Source of the DNA: Lachnospiraceae bacterium
Lineage (GTDB): Bacteria; Bacillota; Clostridia; Lachnospirales; Lachnospiraceae
NCBI GenBank assembly: GCA_014804425.1
Contig: JAAUZV010000014.1
Coordinates: 269,317-321,796, forward strand
Direction: 5' to 3'
Length of the DNA stretch: 52,480 nt
Position numbers and translations under genes: made by a program. Positions within the stretch are counted from its first letter, which is position 1, and every line of letters begins with the position of its first letter. Of the stretch, positions 35,690 through 44,777 are shown in pieces. The notes beneath the pieces are model-generated. The model ran no database searches. It was not told the DNA's origin and was given only the letters and a program-made list of their open reading frames with translations.

Positions 35690-36619
35690 TTACTCTCCCA
35701 CCCTTCTCAACAGTTTTTGTACAAGCTTGTTCGTGCCGACCATTAGCAGGAAGAGCACGGTTGCGATTGCGGAGGCATAACCCATATCAAATCGGGTGGA
35801 GCCGTAATCCAACAGGTGCGTGACGACCGTTGCACCCGCGTAGTTGACGGATGGGTTTCCGGCTAACTGAATGGAAATATCCGCAACAGCAAACGACTGT
35901 GTGATCTGCATGACCGCACCGAACATCAACTGCGGTCTCATGGACGGGAGCGTCACATACCACAGCTCCTGCCAGCGGTTCTTGACGCCGTCCAATGCCG
36001 CCGCCTCATACAGGCTCTTATCGACAGTCTGCAGACCGGCGATGAACGAAAGGAAGCCGGTACCAAGCGAGAGCCAGAGCTGTACGACGATCAGACAGGG
36101 CAGGATATACTTCGCATCCTGCATCCACAGCTTTTGTTCATTGATAATGCCGAGCTTGATGAGAATACCGTTCAAGTATCCGTATCTGTCGCTCGATAAA
36201 ATGAGCTGCCATACCATATATGCGTTACCGCAGATGGACGGCGCATAAAAGATCAAGGTAAGTAATGTCCTGACTTTACTCGAAAACTCGTTGATGATCC
36301 ATGCGAACATGAGGCAAAGGAAATAGCTGACCGGTCCCGTCACCACCGCGAAGATCAACGTATTCTTCAAGGATACAAGGAAAATGTCATCCTCCAGCAG
36401 CAGCTTCACATAATTGTTCCAGCCGTTGAATGTCGGCCACTCCAGCATGTTGAAGTACGTGAAGCTCAATGCGATCGATATAAGCACCGGCAGCACCGTG
36501 AACAGGAAGAACAGGATGAAATACGGCGCCATCATGATATAGCAGGATCTGTTTTTCTTAATGCGGTAGCCAAGCGTTCCTTGCTTTCTGGCTACTTCCA
36601 AAGCTTCCTTTGATGCCAT
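35690..36619 (-). CDS. Carbohydrate ABC transporter permease (MalF type), second system
   Basis: A 309-residue permease with the EAA loop YEAAALDGVKNRWQELWYVT followed by PSMRP. Family features include the N-terminal helix region YIMMAPYFILFFLFTVLPVL. It starts right after the stop of the 1003-residue binding protein and abuts the MalG-type gene, so the three are co-translated. No ATPase is encoded nearby. Confidence 0.94.
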   Translation of the reverse strand: MASKEALEVARKQGTLGYRIKKNRSCYIMMAPYFILFFLFTVLPVLISIALSFTYFNMLEWPTFNGWNNYVKLLLEDDIFLVSLKNTLIFAVVTGPVSYFLCLMFAWIINEFSSKVRTLLTLIFYAPSICGNAYMVWQLILSSDRYGYLNGILIKLGIINEQKLWMQDAKYILPCLIVVQLWLSLGTGFLSFIAGLQTVDKSLYEAAALDGVKNRWQELWYVTLPSMRPQLMFGAVMQITQSFAVADISIQLAGNPSVNYAGATVVTHLLDYGSTRFDMGYASAIATVLFLLMVGTNKLVQKLLRRVGE

Positions 36620-39600
36620 TTAATTTCCCTCCCCCTCTAAGTCTACCAGTGTGATCAAATTAAATTCTTTTCGTTTATAGGTGATCTCATCGTTAATGTA
36701 GAGTACCTTATCCATCAACTCCTCACGGGGCGATGCCGTATCGGTATCCGTCGTCACCGTGTAGAATGCGTTATTGACGTTACGCCAGGAATAATAACCG
36801 CCCGGTACCTGTGGAATTCCTTTCACCCACGTGAAAGCTTCCGCCAATGCCTCATACGTATCTACTTTCCACGGCATACGCCCGAACGCCTCCTGATTTG
36901 CCGTCGCAACTCGCGCCGCAGAACCCATTAAGGACTCCATCTCGCGGTCGAACAGCGCCTGCACATCAGCGGAGGTCCACCACTTTAAGAACTCCCAGCA
37001 TGCATCCGGCTGATCGGTATCCGCCATGATCAGACTCGCAAGTCCCGTACATCCGACAGAATGATCGACCGTGCCGTCCTCCTGTACAGTTCCCGGAACA
37101 ATCGTGAAATCCCACAATCCCGCAATATCCGGTGCGGATACTTCTAAGTTGTTATATACGGTATAATCCGCAATGATGATCGGGCATTCGCCTGTACGGA
37201 AACGCTCTTCCACGCTCGTCGTCTTATCCAGTCCGTAATCCGTGTAATATTCGCAGTACTCCTTGAACGTATTGACTGCGATATCCGAATCGAGTGCTGA
37301 GGAAATACCGCCCTCATTGTAATACTCTCCGCCGTTCTGATAAAGAAGCATCGCGAAGATCTGCTCGGACGGCAGCATGCCGAACTCCATCTGATTCTTT
37401 GCGAGCACGGACATGATGACCTTTACATCATCCCACGTTTCCGGAATCTCCAAACCAAGCTCCGTCAAAATATCCTTGCGATAGAACATAACCGGGAATG
37501 TCTGCGTCTCAGGCAGCGCGTAGGTCGCGCCGTCAAAGGTAAACGCCGTCAGCGCACTCGGATAAAACCGCGCCGCCACCTCACTAAAATCCGAAAACTG
37601 CGTCAGGTCAAGCACGGCATTTCTCAGTCCGTAATTGACAGGGGTATCGTTACCTGTATTTAAGACCGCTCCGGCAATACCGTTCGTATTGGCAACCTGT
37701 ATCGCCACATCCGGCCCCTCTCCCGCAAGCTCGGCACGCAGCAGCGTATTCATATCCACAAGCTGCACGTTCACGTTAATGCCGGTCTTGCTCGTAAAGG
37801 ACTCGTCGATCAAGGCACGGATGACATTCGCCTGATCGCGTCCCGTTCCGATCCAAAGCGTGATCGGTTTGTTACCGGCGCTCTCCTCTCCCGTTGCACC
37901 GAGAGAGTTGTAATCAATCACAAAGGAATAGAACAATCTTTTAATCTCGTATACCAGCTTATCCCAAAATGAATTGGAAGAAACCTTGTTCGCCACATCC
38001 GAGGAACGGACGAAAATCCGGTCAAGCTGCAGCGGCTGGCTGATGACCTGTGTGATCCAGTTACCGCACGCCCTGACATTCGTCTTATAAGTACCGACAA
38101 CTTTTACGAAACGCTCCTCATCTTTGATCAGATAATCAAGCTGGTCGCGCATCGTGATCAATACCGTTTCTTTATCGGAGGAGCCTCCCGCCGCCGCACG
38201 CAGCGCGGTGATCGCCTCGTTCAGCTGGTCGCGCACGACCGTCATCTCGTCCACCAATCCCGGCAGGGACGCGGCGATCTGATAATCGCGGTAAGTATCC
38301 GGGCTCACACCCGTGATACGGATCAGCTTTCTGTAAATTGCATTTAATTGAGATACACAGTCCTGAACCTCGGCAATGACACTGGAAAACTCGCCAAGCA
38401 CAACCTCCATGCGGAGCGTGTGCCTGCCCGCCTCCAAATAGAACTGATAAGGATTTCCATTCTCATCCTCAAGCGTATCCATGCGCCAGTTGGAGGAATA
38501 GGTAAATCCGTAATCCGACATTTCTTCAAACGGCACGACGCCGTCAAGCGTGATCTTGCGCGACACATAGATACCGCGCATGAAGCTCTGTTTATCAAAC
38601 ATGGAAATTTCATAATAGCCCGACTCCGGCACCGTGAATTCCCACTCGATCCACTGTCCCGCGTCGCTCCAGCTCTCGCCGCCGATGCTGTTGTTAAGAA
38701 GCGCTTTTGCGCTGCTCGGCGAAACCGCCGGAGAAGACTGATCCTGCTTCGGATAAAGCATCTGGGAGGACGTCTTTGTCGCGTTCTCCGCCTGGATCAT
38801 GATATTCTGCCCGCTTGTCGGCTGCGCGCCCTGCGCATCCCACGCCGCTTTCACCTCAGCGTAGCTTCTGACCGGCTCGCTGTTAGATAAGATCAGCCTG
38901 CGTAAAAGCATCGGCTCTCTCTGCGAATTGATCGTGATCGTATGTACGCCCTGCTCAAGGTAAAGCGATAACGGCTCCGTAATGTAACCGTTGTTATCAT
39001 AAAGCATTGCCGTTGTCCACTCAGGAATCTCCACGGAAGTCGGCTTCATGTCATTGCCCTGCACATCCCGGTTCCACTCTACATCATAGATACCGTCCGC
39101 AAAGCTTGCCTGTGCAACATCGGTTGACCACACACGGGAAAACTCAACAAGGGAAAGTTCCCCGTAAGGAAGTTCTCCATCCACAAAGAAGCTTCTCTGA
39201 ATCTCGGAATTCTTACCTTCCACGGGGTAATACTCCAAGGAAAGCTCGTAAAGCCCCGTCTCCGGCACGTCCACCTTGTATTCCACATAGGCGTTCTCCG
39301 TTGTCAGAACCGCATCGCCGCTCATTCCCTCATAGTCGGTATAAATTTCCGGAGTCATCTCCACGTCGTTTTCCATGTAGCAGCTATAGTCCCCTGCATC
39401 CACCGCAAATTCACGCTGCGGACGCGCTGCTCCGGCATGCGCTTCCAGATACTCACTGTAGCCCGGAACGGAATCGGTCACAGAATAAGTGCTGACGATT
39501 TCCTTGCATTCCTCCTGTGTCATCAGAGACTCCGCGCGAACATTGAGCGCCGCAAGCTGCACAACGCTAAAAAGCTCTGCCACCGTCAATACCGCCGCCA

Positions 39601-39631
39601 TCCATTTCTTTTTTGTTTTCCCCTGTCTCAT
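36620..39631 (-). CDS. Giant solute-binding protein with two CBM-like domains
   Basis: A 1003-residue protein, about twice the usual size. It has an N-terminal signal or anchor helix (AAVLTVAELFSVVQLAALNV) but no lipobox cysteine. Residues ~75-250 and ~275-430 are two beta-sandwich domains of CBM35-like type (YVEYKVDVPETGLYELSLEY; QWIEWEFTVPESGYYEISMF). A helical region spans ~430-560. The family 1 solute-binding domain (KPITLWIGTGRDQANVIRAL onward) occupies ~600-1000. It thus joins polysaccharide binding and transport capture in one chain. Start at 39631 (MRQGKTKKKW); a TTG at 39661 is possible. It is followed directly by its permeases. Confidence 0.9.
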   Translation of the reverse strand: MRQGKTKKKWMAAVLTVAELFSVVQLAALNVRAESLMTQEECKEIVSTYSVTDSVPGYSEYLEAHAGAARPQREFAVDAGDYSCYMENDVEMTPEIYTDYEGMSGDAVLTTENAYVEYKVDVPETGLYELSLEYYPVEGKNSEIQRSFFVDGELPYGELSLVEFSRVWSTDVAQASFADGIYDVEWNRDVQGNDMKPTSVEIPEWTTAMLYDNNGYITEPLSLYLEQGVHTITINSQREPMLLRRLILSNSEPVRSYAEVKAAWDAQGAQPTSGQNIMIQAENATKTSSQMLYPKQDQSSPAVSPSSAKALLNNSIGGESWSDAGQWIEWEFTVPESGYYEISMFDKQSFMRGIYVSRKITLDGVVPFEEMSDYGFTYSSNWRMDTLEDENGNPYQFYLEAGRHTLRMEVVLGEFSSVIAEVQDCVSQLNAIYRKLIRITGVSPDTYRDYQIAASLPGLVDEMTVVRDQLNEAITALRAAAGGSSDKETVLITMRDQLDYLIKDEERFVKVVGTYKTNVRACGNWITQVISQPLQLDRIFVRSSDVANKVSSNSFWDKLVYEIKRLFYSFVIDYNSLGATGEESAGNKPITLWIGTGRDQANVIRALIDESFTSKTGINVNVQLVDMNTLLRAELAGEGPDVAIQVANTNGIAGAVLNTGNDTPVNYGLRNAVLDLTQFSDFSEVAARFYPSALTAFTFDGATYALPETQTFPVMFYRKDILTELGLEIPETWDDVKVIMSVLAKNQMEFGMLPSEQIFAMLLYQNGGEYYNEGGISSALDSDIAVNTFKEYCEYYTDYGLDKTTSVEERFRTGECPIIIADYTVYNNLEVSAPDIAGLWDFTIVPGTVQEDGTVDHSVGCTGLASLIMADTDQPDACWEFLKWWTSADVQALFDREMESLMGSAARVATANQEAFGRMPWKVDTYEALAEAFTWVKGIPQVPGGYYSWRNVNNAFYTVTTDTDTASPREELMDKVLYINDEITYKRKEFNLITLVDLEGEGN

Positions 39632-39696
39632 CTTGATACCCAGCCTTTCTATCAACTGCAAAAATCATATATGAAAATATTCATTCCGTTCATCCC

Positions 39697-39733
39697 TTTA
39701 GTATCAAGTAATCATAGATTACTTGATACTAAA
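39697..39733. repeat. Perfect 17-bp inverted repeat between YesL and binding protein genes
   Basis: TTTAGTATCAAGTAATC, loop ATA, and its exact reverse complement. It contains TATCAAGTAA, a 10-mer also present upstream of the GH26 gene at 42079-42088. It could be an operator or an mRNA hairpin. Confidence 0.7.
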
Positions 39734-39755
39734 CAAAGAAGAGCTCTTCTTTGTT
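39732..39755. repeat. 24-bp perfect palindrome AACAAAGAAGAG/CTCTTCTTTGTT
   Basis: A fully symmetrical 24-base sequence just after the YesL stop, touching the 39697-39733 hairpin. GCTTTTTT follows on the plus strand, but the genes here run on the minus strand, where there is no T-run after it. So it would not end YesL transcription well and probably shapes differential expression within the operon. Confidence 0.65.
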
Positions 39756-39761
39756 GCTTTT

Positions 39762-40475
39762 TTATTCGTAATACCATGCATCTTCATTGCCGTCGGGCTT
39801 CGGCATGTATCTTCGCAGCGCCCGTTCTATCATGAAGGTGCATACATAACACCACATCCCCGGTAAAAAAAGAATCGTCGCCATTGGCAGATAACGAAAG
39901 ATCAGCCACGCAAGCAGTCCCGTTCCCGCAAGAATCAATATGGTAAATCCGATATACCGCACCGCCATGACAAACGCCAGCTTCACCATGGAGGAGAGCT
40001 TCATCGTAAACCTTGACAGCACCGGAAACAGATACACCGCAATGCCCGCCGTTACGACCATGAGCGTGATATAAATGCGGCTTAGGAACGCGCCCGTCTC
40101 CGTTCCCTGATCCAAAGCGATCAGCCGGAGATGATATAATACAAAGAACCACACCGCCAGCGCCGCTGTCAGAATGCTGCCGCTCAAAAGCGTCCGCTTA
40201 AAGGAAGCAATATATTCCGTAGTCGGATAACTCCGGTTTCTGCGGATATTTTTCATCATTGCGTAATACAGGGACGTTGTCGCCGTACCGATCGTAATGA
40301 TCGGGATGCAGGATACCAGCCACAGAAGATTCAGGATGATAACCTGTCCGATCTTCGTCATAACATAAATCAATTCGCCCTCTGAACCGAGTATTTTTCG
40401 TTCGGGCTTCTTTTCGTTCCCGTCCGTCTCCCGTGTCATTTCCCCTTTGGGATCGCGATTTGTTTTATCCCTCAT
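39762..40475 (-). CDS. YesL family (DUF624) membrane protein, second copy
   Basis: A 237-residue membrane protein with the family motif VSCIPIITIGTATTSLYYAMM and about five helices. A charged N-terminal extension of about 35 residues (MRDKTNRDPKGEMTRETDG) is absent from the copy at 23793-24428. The start is uncertain, as no strong ribosome binding site is visible; an internal Met at residue 13 is possible. It starts three bases after the GH26 stop. Function unknown. Confidence 0.85.
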   Translation of the reverse strand: MRDKTNRDPKGEMTRETDGNEKKPERKILGSEGELIYVMTKIGQVIILNLLWLVSCIPIITIGTATTSLYYAMMKNIRRNRSYPTTEYIASFKRTLLSGSILTAALAVWFFVLYHLRLIALDQGTETGAFLSRIYITLMVVTAGIAVYLFPVLSRFTMKLSSMVKLAFVMAVRYIGFTILILAGTGLLAWLIFRYLPMATILFLPGMWCYVCTFMIERALRRYMPKPDGNEDAWYYE

Positions 40476-40478
40476 CCG

Positions 40479-42023
40479 CTATGCATCCTCCCTGATCGGG
40501 TAGGTTGTCAGATCGGGGACTTCGTCAAGCGTGATCATATGCTCATGCTCGTATACCCGCTTCAAAACATCCGCCTCCGTGTAGGTCTCGGCATACTTGT
40601 TGACCGCCCCCGGAGCCGCCACGAAATCGCCTCCCCACGTCGCGAAAAATCCCCACATGGCGCCGTCTCTGATCATAAGATCCGGATCCGGGATCGTTCC
40701 GTTCTCGGAAAGAACTACCAGTTTTTTGCCGCCCGCATAACGGTTTACCTCAAGAAACGTGGCAATCTGCGAACTGTATTGATGCTCGCCGGCATAAATA
40801 TCAATGCCGACAATATCGACCACATCATCACCCGGATACCAATCGGCGTCCTGTCCGTTCCACACCCAGATGAGATTGTTCAATCCATATTCATTCGTAA
40901 ATTTGTCATACATAAGGCGGTATAGTGCAATATTGGACTCCGCTTCACAGTTGCCCCACCAAAACCATCCGCCGCTCGCTTCATGAAGCGGTCTCCACAG
41001 AACCGGCACGCCCGCCTCCTGCAGTTCCTTCAACTCCACTGCGATGGCATCCATGTCTGAGAGCAGCGCTTCCATACCCGCTTCATCTTCTCCGTTCATG
41101 ATCGCATCAAGATCGATGTTTGTATGCTCCTTGTAAAACGCGCTGTACCATGTGCCTGTGACATACGCCGTCGGTGCGCTCCAATGCCAGCACATTGTAA
41201 CGATCGCGCCGTCCTCCCACGCCTGCTTGGCATACTCGATCGAGTTTCCTACGCTGCCGTTTGCCACGAAGGTCGGCGTATATCCCATCATATCCAAACC
41301 GACAACCGCCGGAAATTTCCCTGTTTCCTTCCAGATACAGGCTGTTTCCTTACCGTAAAGTCCCGTATCGCAATATTGACCTGTCAGAACATTCGTCCCG
41401 TAATTATCACAGAGATAACTCATCAGCCGCCTTGCACAGTCATCCGCATTCTCGTTGACCAGCTTTGCCGATACCTGATAAAACGCCTCACCCAGCTCCG
41501 GGCTTTCGTATACCGTTAATTTGTCCAATGCAATATATCCCCAGTACTTGACCACGCCGACCTCATGATCGCCGGCTTCCATATAGATGCGCTCCAATTC
41601 CGTTTCCGCAAAGGTCGCCGTCTCGCTCGCGATGTAACCGATCTCTGTTCCGTCAAGCGATACTTTATTTTCTTTGTACCCGCCAAGTTGCGCATGCGTA
41701 AATGCTAAATCATAAAAACCGTCCGTCTCAATATGTACGGTGATCGTGCAGACATCGCCGTCGTTTTCAAACCCTTCCGCGTAGCCTTCGCCCGAATATC
41801 CCTCGACGTGGCTGCCGGCTCTGACATTCCCCGTAAAGCTTCCGTCCTCCGCCTCATACTCACCGACGACAGCCCGCTGTACGGGAGCGTTTTCATCCTG
41901 CTCCTGTCCCGATGCCGCGCCGTCTTGTCCCTGGGCGTCCGTATCCGATTTCCCTGCGCCGCAGCCGGCAAGCGCCGCCGTCAGCACACAAACGATCATT
42001 AAAGCTGCTGTTCTCTTCTTCAT
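40479..42023 (-). CDS. GH26 endo-beta-1,4-mannanase lipoprotein with CBM35-like domain
   Basis: A 514-residue surface enzyme that cuts beta-mannan into oligosaccharides. The lipobox AALAGC gives Cys21; a Gln/Asp/Gly-rich linker follows to residue 50. Residues 54-173 form a CBM35-like module (GEYEAEDGSFTGNV ... IALDKLTVYES). The GH26 barrel spans ~185-500, with acid/base Glu348 in LWRPLHEASGGWFWWG and nucleophile Glu440 in VVLSENGTI. TMCWHWSAP is another family motif. It is the first gene of a long operon and is the one enzyme here that would define the substrate as mannan. The length and order match known Firmicute mannanases. Confidence 0.94.
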   Translation of the reverse strand: MKKRTAALMIVCVLTAALAGCGAGKSDTDAQGQDGAASGQEQDENAPVQRAVVGEYEAEDGSFTGNVRAGSHVEGYSGEGYAEGFENDGDVCTITVHIETDGFYDLAFTHAQLGGYKENKVSLDGTEIGYIASETATFAETELERIYMEAGDHEVGVVKYWGYIALDKLTVYESPELGEAFYQVSAKLVNENADDCARRLMSYLCDNYGTNVLTGQYCDTGLYGKETACIWKETGKFPAVVGLDMMGYTPTFVANGSVGNSIEYAKQAWEDGAIVTMCWHWSAPTAYVTGTWYSAFYKEHTNIDLDAIMNGEDEAGMEALLSDMDAIAVELKELQEAGVPVLWRPLHEASGGWFWWGNCEAESNIALYRLMYDKFTNEYGLNNLIWVWNGQDADWYPGDDVVDIVGIDIYAGEHQYSSQIATFLEVNRYAGGKKLVVLSENGTIPDPDLMIRDGAMWGFFATWGGDFVAAPGAVNKYAETYTEADVLKRVYEHEHMITLDEVPDLTTYPIREDA

Positions 42024-42032
42024 TTCTGTTAC

Positions 42033-42088
42033 CCGTTTTTAAGTAATATCAGCTAAATTAAGTTAAGTCCGCTCCGTTTATCAAGTAA
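42033..42088 (-). promoter_or_regulatory. Candidate operator repeats upstream of the GH26 gene
   Basis: CCGTTTTTAAGTAA (42033-42046) and CCGTTTATCAAGTAA (42074-42088) are direct repeats 41 bases apart, about four helical turns. GCTAAATTAAGTTAAG (42052-42067) also recurs in inverted, imperfect form at 42124-42139. Binding by the LacI-type regulator is a guess. Confidence 0.4.
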
Positions 42089-42390
42089 CCTCCGGCTGCT
42101 TATTAGCTAACTCAACCGTGTTTGTTAGGTTAATTTAAGCATCCCGCGCAAATCTTATTTTTTACGGCAATATGCTTTTTTCAAAAAAAACGAACATAAA
42201 AATATGCAAAATGATAGCCTCTTACCGTTACTATACTACTCTTTCCTATGCAACTTTACAAGTATTTATGTTTTTTTTCTGTCGATTTGTAAAAAATACA
42301 TAAAATATGCCCTTCATTTTTTACTTAAATTGCTATTGACAATTCATTTATGGAGAATGTTGCCAGATTTCGATTATCATTTTCTCTCTT

Positions 42391-42428
42391 CAATAATAAA
42401 AGGAGGTTTTCCAAATTCGAACCTCCCT
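42391..42428 (-). terminator. Terminator of the RiPP operon
   Basis: On the minus strand GGGAGGTT pairs with AACCTCC around an 11-base loop and is followed by TTTTATT. It lies about 100 bases after the last gene of the operon and ahead of the GH26 regulatory region. Confidence 0.8.
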
Positions 42429-42526
42429 TTCATAAATATGGAACCGCAACCGCTCGATGCTTTCCTTTTCTGAAACGATTTCTCTTTTCTACAGCCAACC
42501 CCACTTATCAATTATCATTTTTGCAA

Positions 42527-42988
42527 TTATATATGTTTTAGTATCTGCTGATATAAATGCCGAAAAAGCGCGCTAAGTAGCAATATCGGTCTTCTCATAC
42601 GCCCTCCGCCGTTATATGCCAGAGCATTCCATTTACCCTCCCAATAGGACAGATGTGCCACACATACCGCCAAAACGCGGGAACGGCATTCGGTTTCGGC
42701 AAAACCGGCAACATCATCCTCGCGGATCAACGTGCCGTCCCACATATAATTTCCATCTCCTTTTGTAACCAGTCTGCCACTTTTCAAACGCTTCACAACC
42801 CGGTGAACCACATACCCACTCCCAGTATAAAACAGCACAATTTCACCCAAACGAGGTCTCCGCCTGGCAAAATGTATCCATAGTTTATCCCCACTGTTTA
42901 AGGCAGGTCGCATACTATCACCATTTACGGTAATCTGCAGAACCTTCTCCATCGTTTGATAAGCAGAGACCATTTTTTGTATATCCAT
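42527..42988 (-). CDS. S24/S26 family signal-peptidase-like protein
   Basis: A 153-residue serine peptidase of the S24/S26 type. The serine motif VNGDSMRPAL gives Ser25; YVVHRVVK gives His62 and LVTKGDGNY completes the fold. The His in place of the usual Lys points to an ER/SipW-type signal peptidase. There is no clear N-terminal transmembrane anchor; a moderately hydrophobic C-terminal helix (PILLLSALFRHLYQQIL) is present. As the last gene of a RiPP operon whose exporters lack a peptidase domain, it is the best candidate for leader removal. Similar peptidases occur in Firmicute lasso peptide clusters. Confidence 0.85.
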   Translation of the reverse strand: MDIQKMVSAYQTMEKVLQITVNGDSMRPALNSGDKLWIHFARRRPRLGEIVLFYTGSGYVVHRVVKRLKSGRLVTKGDGNYMWDGTLIREDDVAGFAETECRSRVLAVCVAHLSYWEGKWNALAYNGGGRMRRPILLLSALFRHLYQQILKHI

Positions 42989-43004
42989 CCGTCTTCATCC
43001 ACTT

Positions 43005-44777
43005 TCATTGATATAACCCTCTTTGCGCACAATACATTGCATAATAATGCCCCCGTCTTCTCATCAATTCTTCATGTGTACCATCCTCAACGATCTGCCC
43101 TTTATGAAAAACCAATATGCGGTCAACAAACTGCGTAATACCCAAACGGTGTGAAATTGAGATCGTCGTTTTTCCTTCTGTCAGCTGTTGAAACCGTTTG
43201 TAAAGATCCGCTTCCGAGAACGCATCCAGCGAAGCTGCAAATTCGTCTAATATCAGAATTTTTCTTTTTTTGTCCAATAGCGCTCTTGATATTGCAAGTT
43301 TTTGCCATTGCCCTCCCGAAAACTCCAGCGAGTCCTTTTCCATAAAGCCAAGTACCGTCTCCTCTTTTTGGGGCAGCCGTTCCACAAATTCCCAGATTCC
43401 ACAATCCTTAAGCGCCTTTTCGACCTCCTCCCATGCCGGTTCGTAGGAAGCTCCTAATTCAGCGTTTTCTCTGACCGTGCCCTTGTATTGCACAAAATCC
43501 TGAAATATATATCCAACCGATTCACGCCACTTTGGCAATAATTCTTTCATGTCCTGACCGCCGATCAATATGCGCCCACTCGTCGGTATATATAATCCTG
43601 CCAGCAAATTTGCAAATGTGGTTTTTCCGCTCCCATTTTCTCCTACAATAGCAACCTTCTGACCAAATGGTATATCCAGAGTAATATCCTTTAATACAGC
43701 TTCTTCCGAATGCGGATATGTAAAAGAGACTTGCTCCGTATGGATTACCGCCTTATCCCTTACATATGCGGCCGTAGTTTGAGATTCCTCACTCAGTTTC
43801 ATATACTCTGCAATATCTTCTAAATGATATTGTTGATTATTTTGATTCTTATAGCATTCCACCACCTTCAGAAGCACTGACTGGATCTGCGTAACCGTCT
43901 GGTATAAAACCACATACTGCCCAAGCCCCATCTTTCCTTCAAAAGTGAAAAAGATACCCAACGCAAAGCACGCAACCTGAACCGTTCGCTTGCACATGCC
44001 AATAATACCGGCATAAAAAGTATACTTTTTTACAAGTCGGTATGTTTCCTCAAACAGTTCGTCCCGTAAGCGGACATGATAATCGTAAAAGTAAGAAAAC
44101 AATCCAAAAACGCGCAATTCTTTCGCATATTCTCCTTTGTTCAGAATATCAATGATATAATGGTTTTTTCTCGTTTTTGTGCTGTTATTCATCAGTTGAA
44201 AATAGTGATAGAAATTCATTTTCCTAAAAAAGATTACATACGGTATTGAGAAAGAAATAATCAGTACCGGAAACATCCAATGTATCCGTCCAATCACAAT
44301 ACTCATAGAAATAATCTGTATTACATTTTTGGTAACATCAAACCAATTTGTCATCGCCCCGATCACATTTTCCGCACCGTTTTCCCGTATGCGGTATAGC
44401 AGATCGTAAAATTTGGCATTGTCGAAATTTTCAATCGCCAGAAATTCCGTCTTTTCAAATATCTGTTTTTGAAACGCAAATTTGATTTTTTCTGAAAAAG
44501 TAAAATTATATTTTTGAAAAAAACATTCTGCTATTTGATATATTATTTGAACTGCCAGAAATATAAATACCAATCCCGCTAATACCAGAAGTGAATATTC
44601 ACCCGAACTGACGCTGTCAAAGAGCCTCAGCTGACATCCCGTTATAACCGCAGGAAAAATTCCGACGGCAAACATCAGAAGCACATTCGCCACGAACACC
44701 GCCGCAATCTCGCCATTCAAAAATGTCTTAAGAAGCTTCAGCTTGTCTTTATGATTCAAATGTTGGAACTGGTTCAT
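43005..44777 (-). CDS. ABC exporter (transmembrane-ATPase fusion), second of a pair
   Basis: A 590-residue half-transporter: about six N-terminal helices, then an ATPase with Walker A VGENGSGKTTFANLL, signature SGGQWQK, Walker B ILILDEFAASLD and H-loop ISHRLG. The usual DEPT is DEFA. No C39 peptidase domain precedes the membrane part. The start at 44777 is set by GGAGG six bases upstream; it overlaps the end of the first transporter by 29 bases, so the two are coupled and probably form a heterodimer. It would export the matured peptide. Confidence 0.9.
   Translation of the reverse strand: MNQFQHLNHKDKLKLLKTFLNGEIAAVFVANVLLMFAVGIFPAVITGCQLRLFDSVSSGEYSLLVLAGLVFIFLAVQIIYQIAECFFQKYNFTFSEKIKFAFQKQIFEKTEFLAIENFDNAKFYDLLYRIRENGAENVIGAMTNWFDVTKNVIQIISMSIVIGRIHWMFPVLIISFSIPYVIFFRKMNFYHYFQLMNNSTKTRKNHYIIDILNKGEYAKELRVFGLFSYFYDYHVRLRDELFEETYRLVKKYTFYAGIIGMCKRTVQVACFALGIFFTFEGKMGLGQYVVLYQTVTQIQSVLLKVVECYKNQNNQQYHLEDIAEYMKLSEESQTTAAYVRDKAVIHTEQVSFTYPHSEEAVLKDITLDIPFGQKVAIVGENGSGKTTFANLLAGLYIPTSGRILIGGQDMKELLPKWRESVGYIFQDFVQYKGTVRENAELGASYEPAWEEVEKALKDCGIWEFVERLPQKEETVLGFMEKDSLEFSGGQWQKLAISRALLDKKRKILILDEFAASLDAFSEADLYKRFQQLTEGKTTISISHRLGITQFVDRILVFHKGQIVEDGTHEELMRRRGHYYAMYCAQRGLYQ

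Larger units (their letters stand above)
42024..42526. other. 503-bp regulatory gap between RiPP operon and GH26
   Basis: The longest gene-free stretch in the window. The right part (42391-42428) holds the RiPP operon terminator. The left part (42033-42140) has repeated motifs near the GH26 start. The AT-rich middle contains weak promoter-like boxes on the minus strand (for example TTGTAA and TAGTAT 17 bases apart near 42232-42260) but nothing decisive. Short frames here have no ribosome binding site or homology that I recognise. Confidence 0.6.

Noticed and set aside
42204..42541. Small plus-strand frames in the gap before GH26
   Set aside because: No usable ribosome binding site, Phe/Leu-rich AT-driven composition, and overlap with the RiPP terminator; treated as noncoding.
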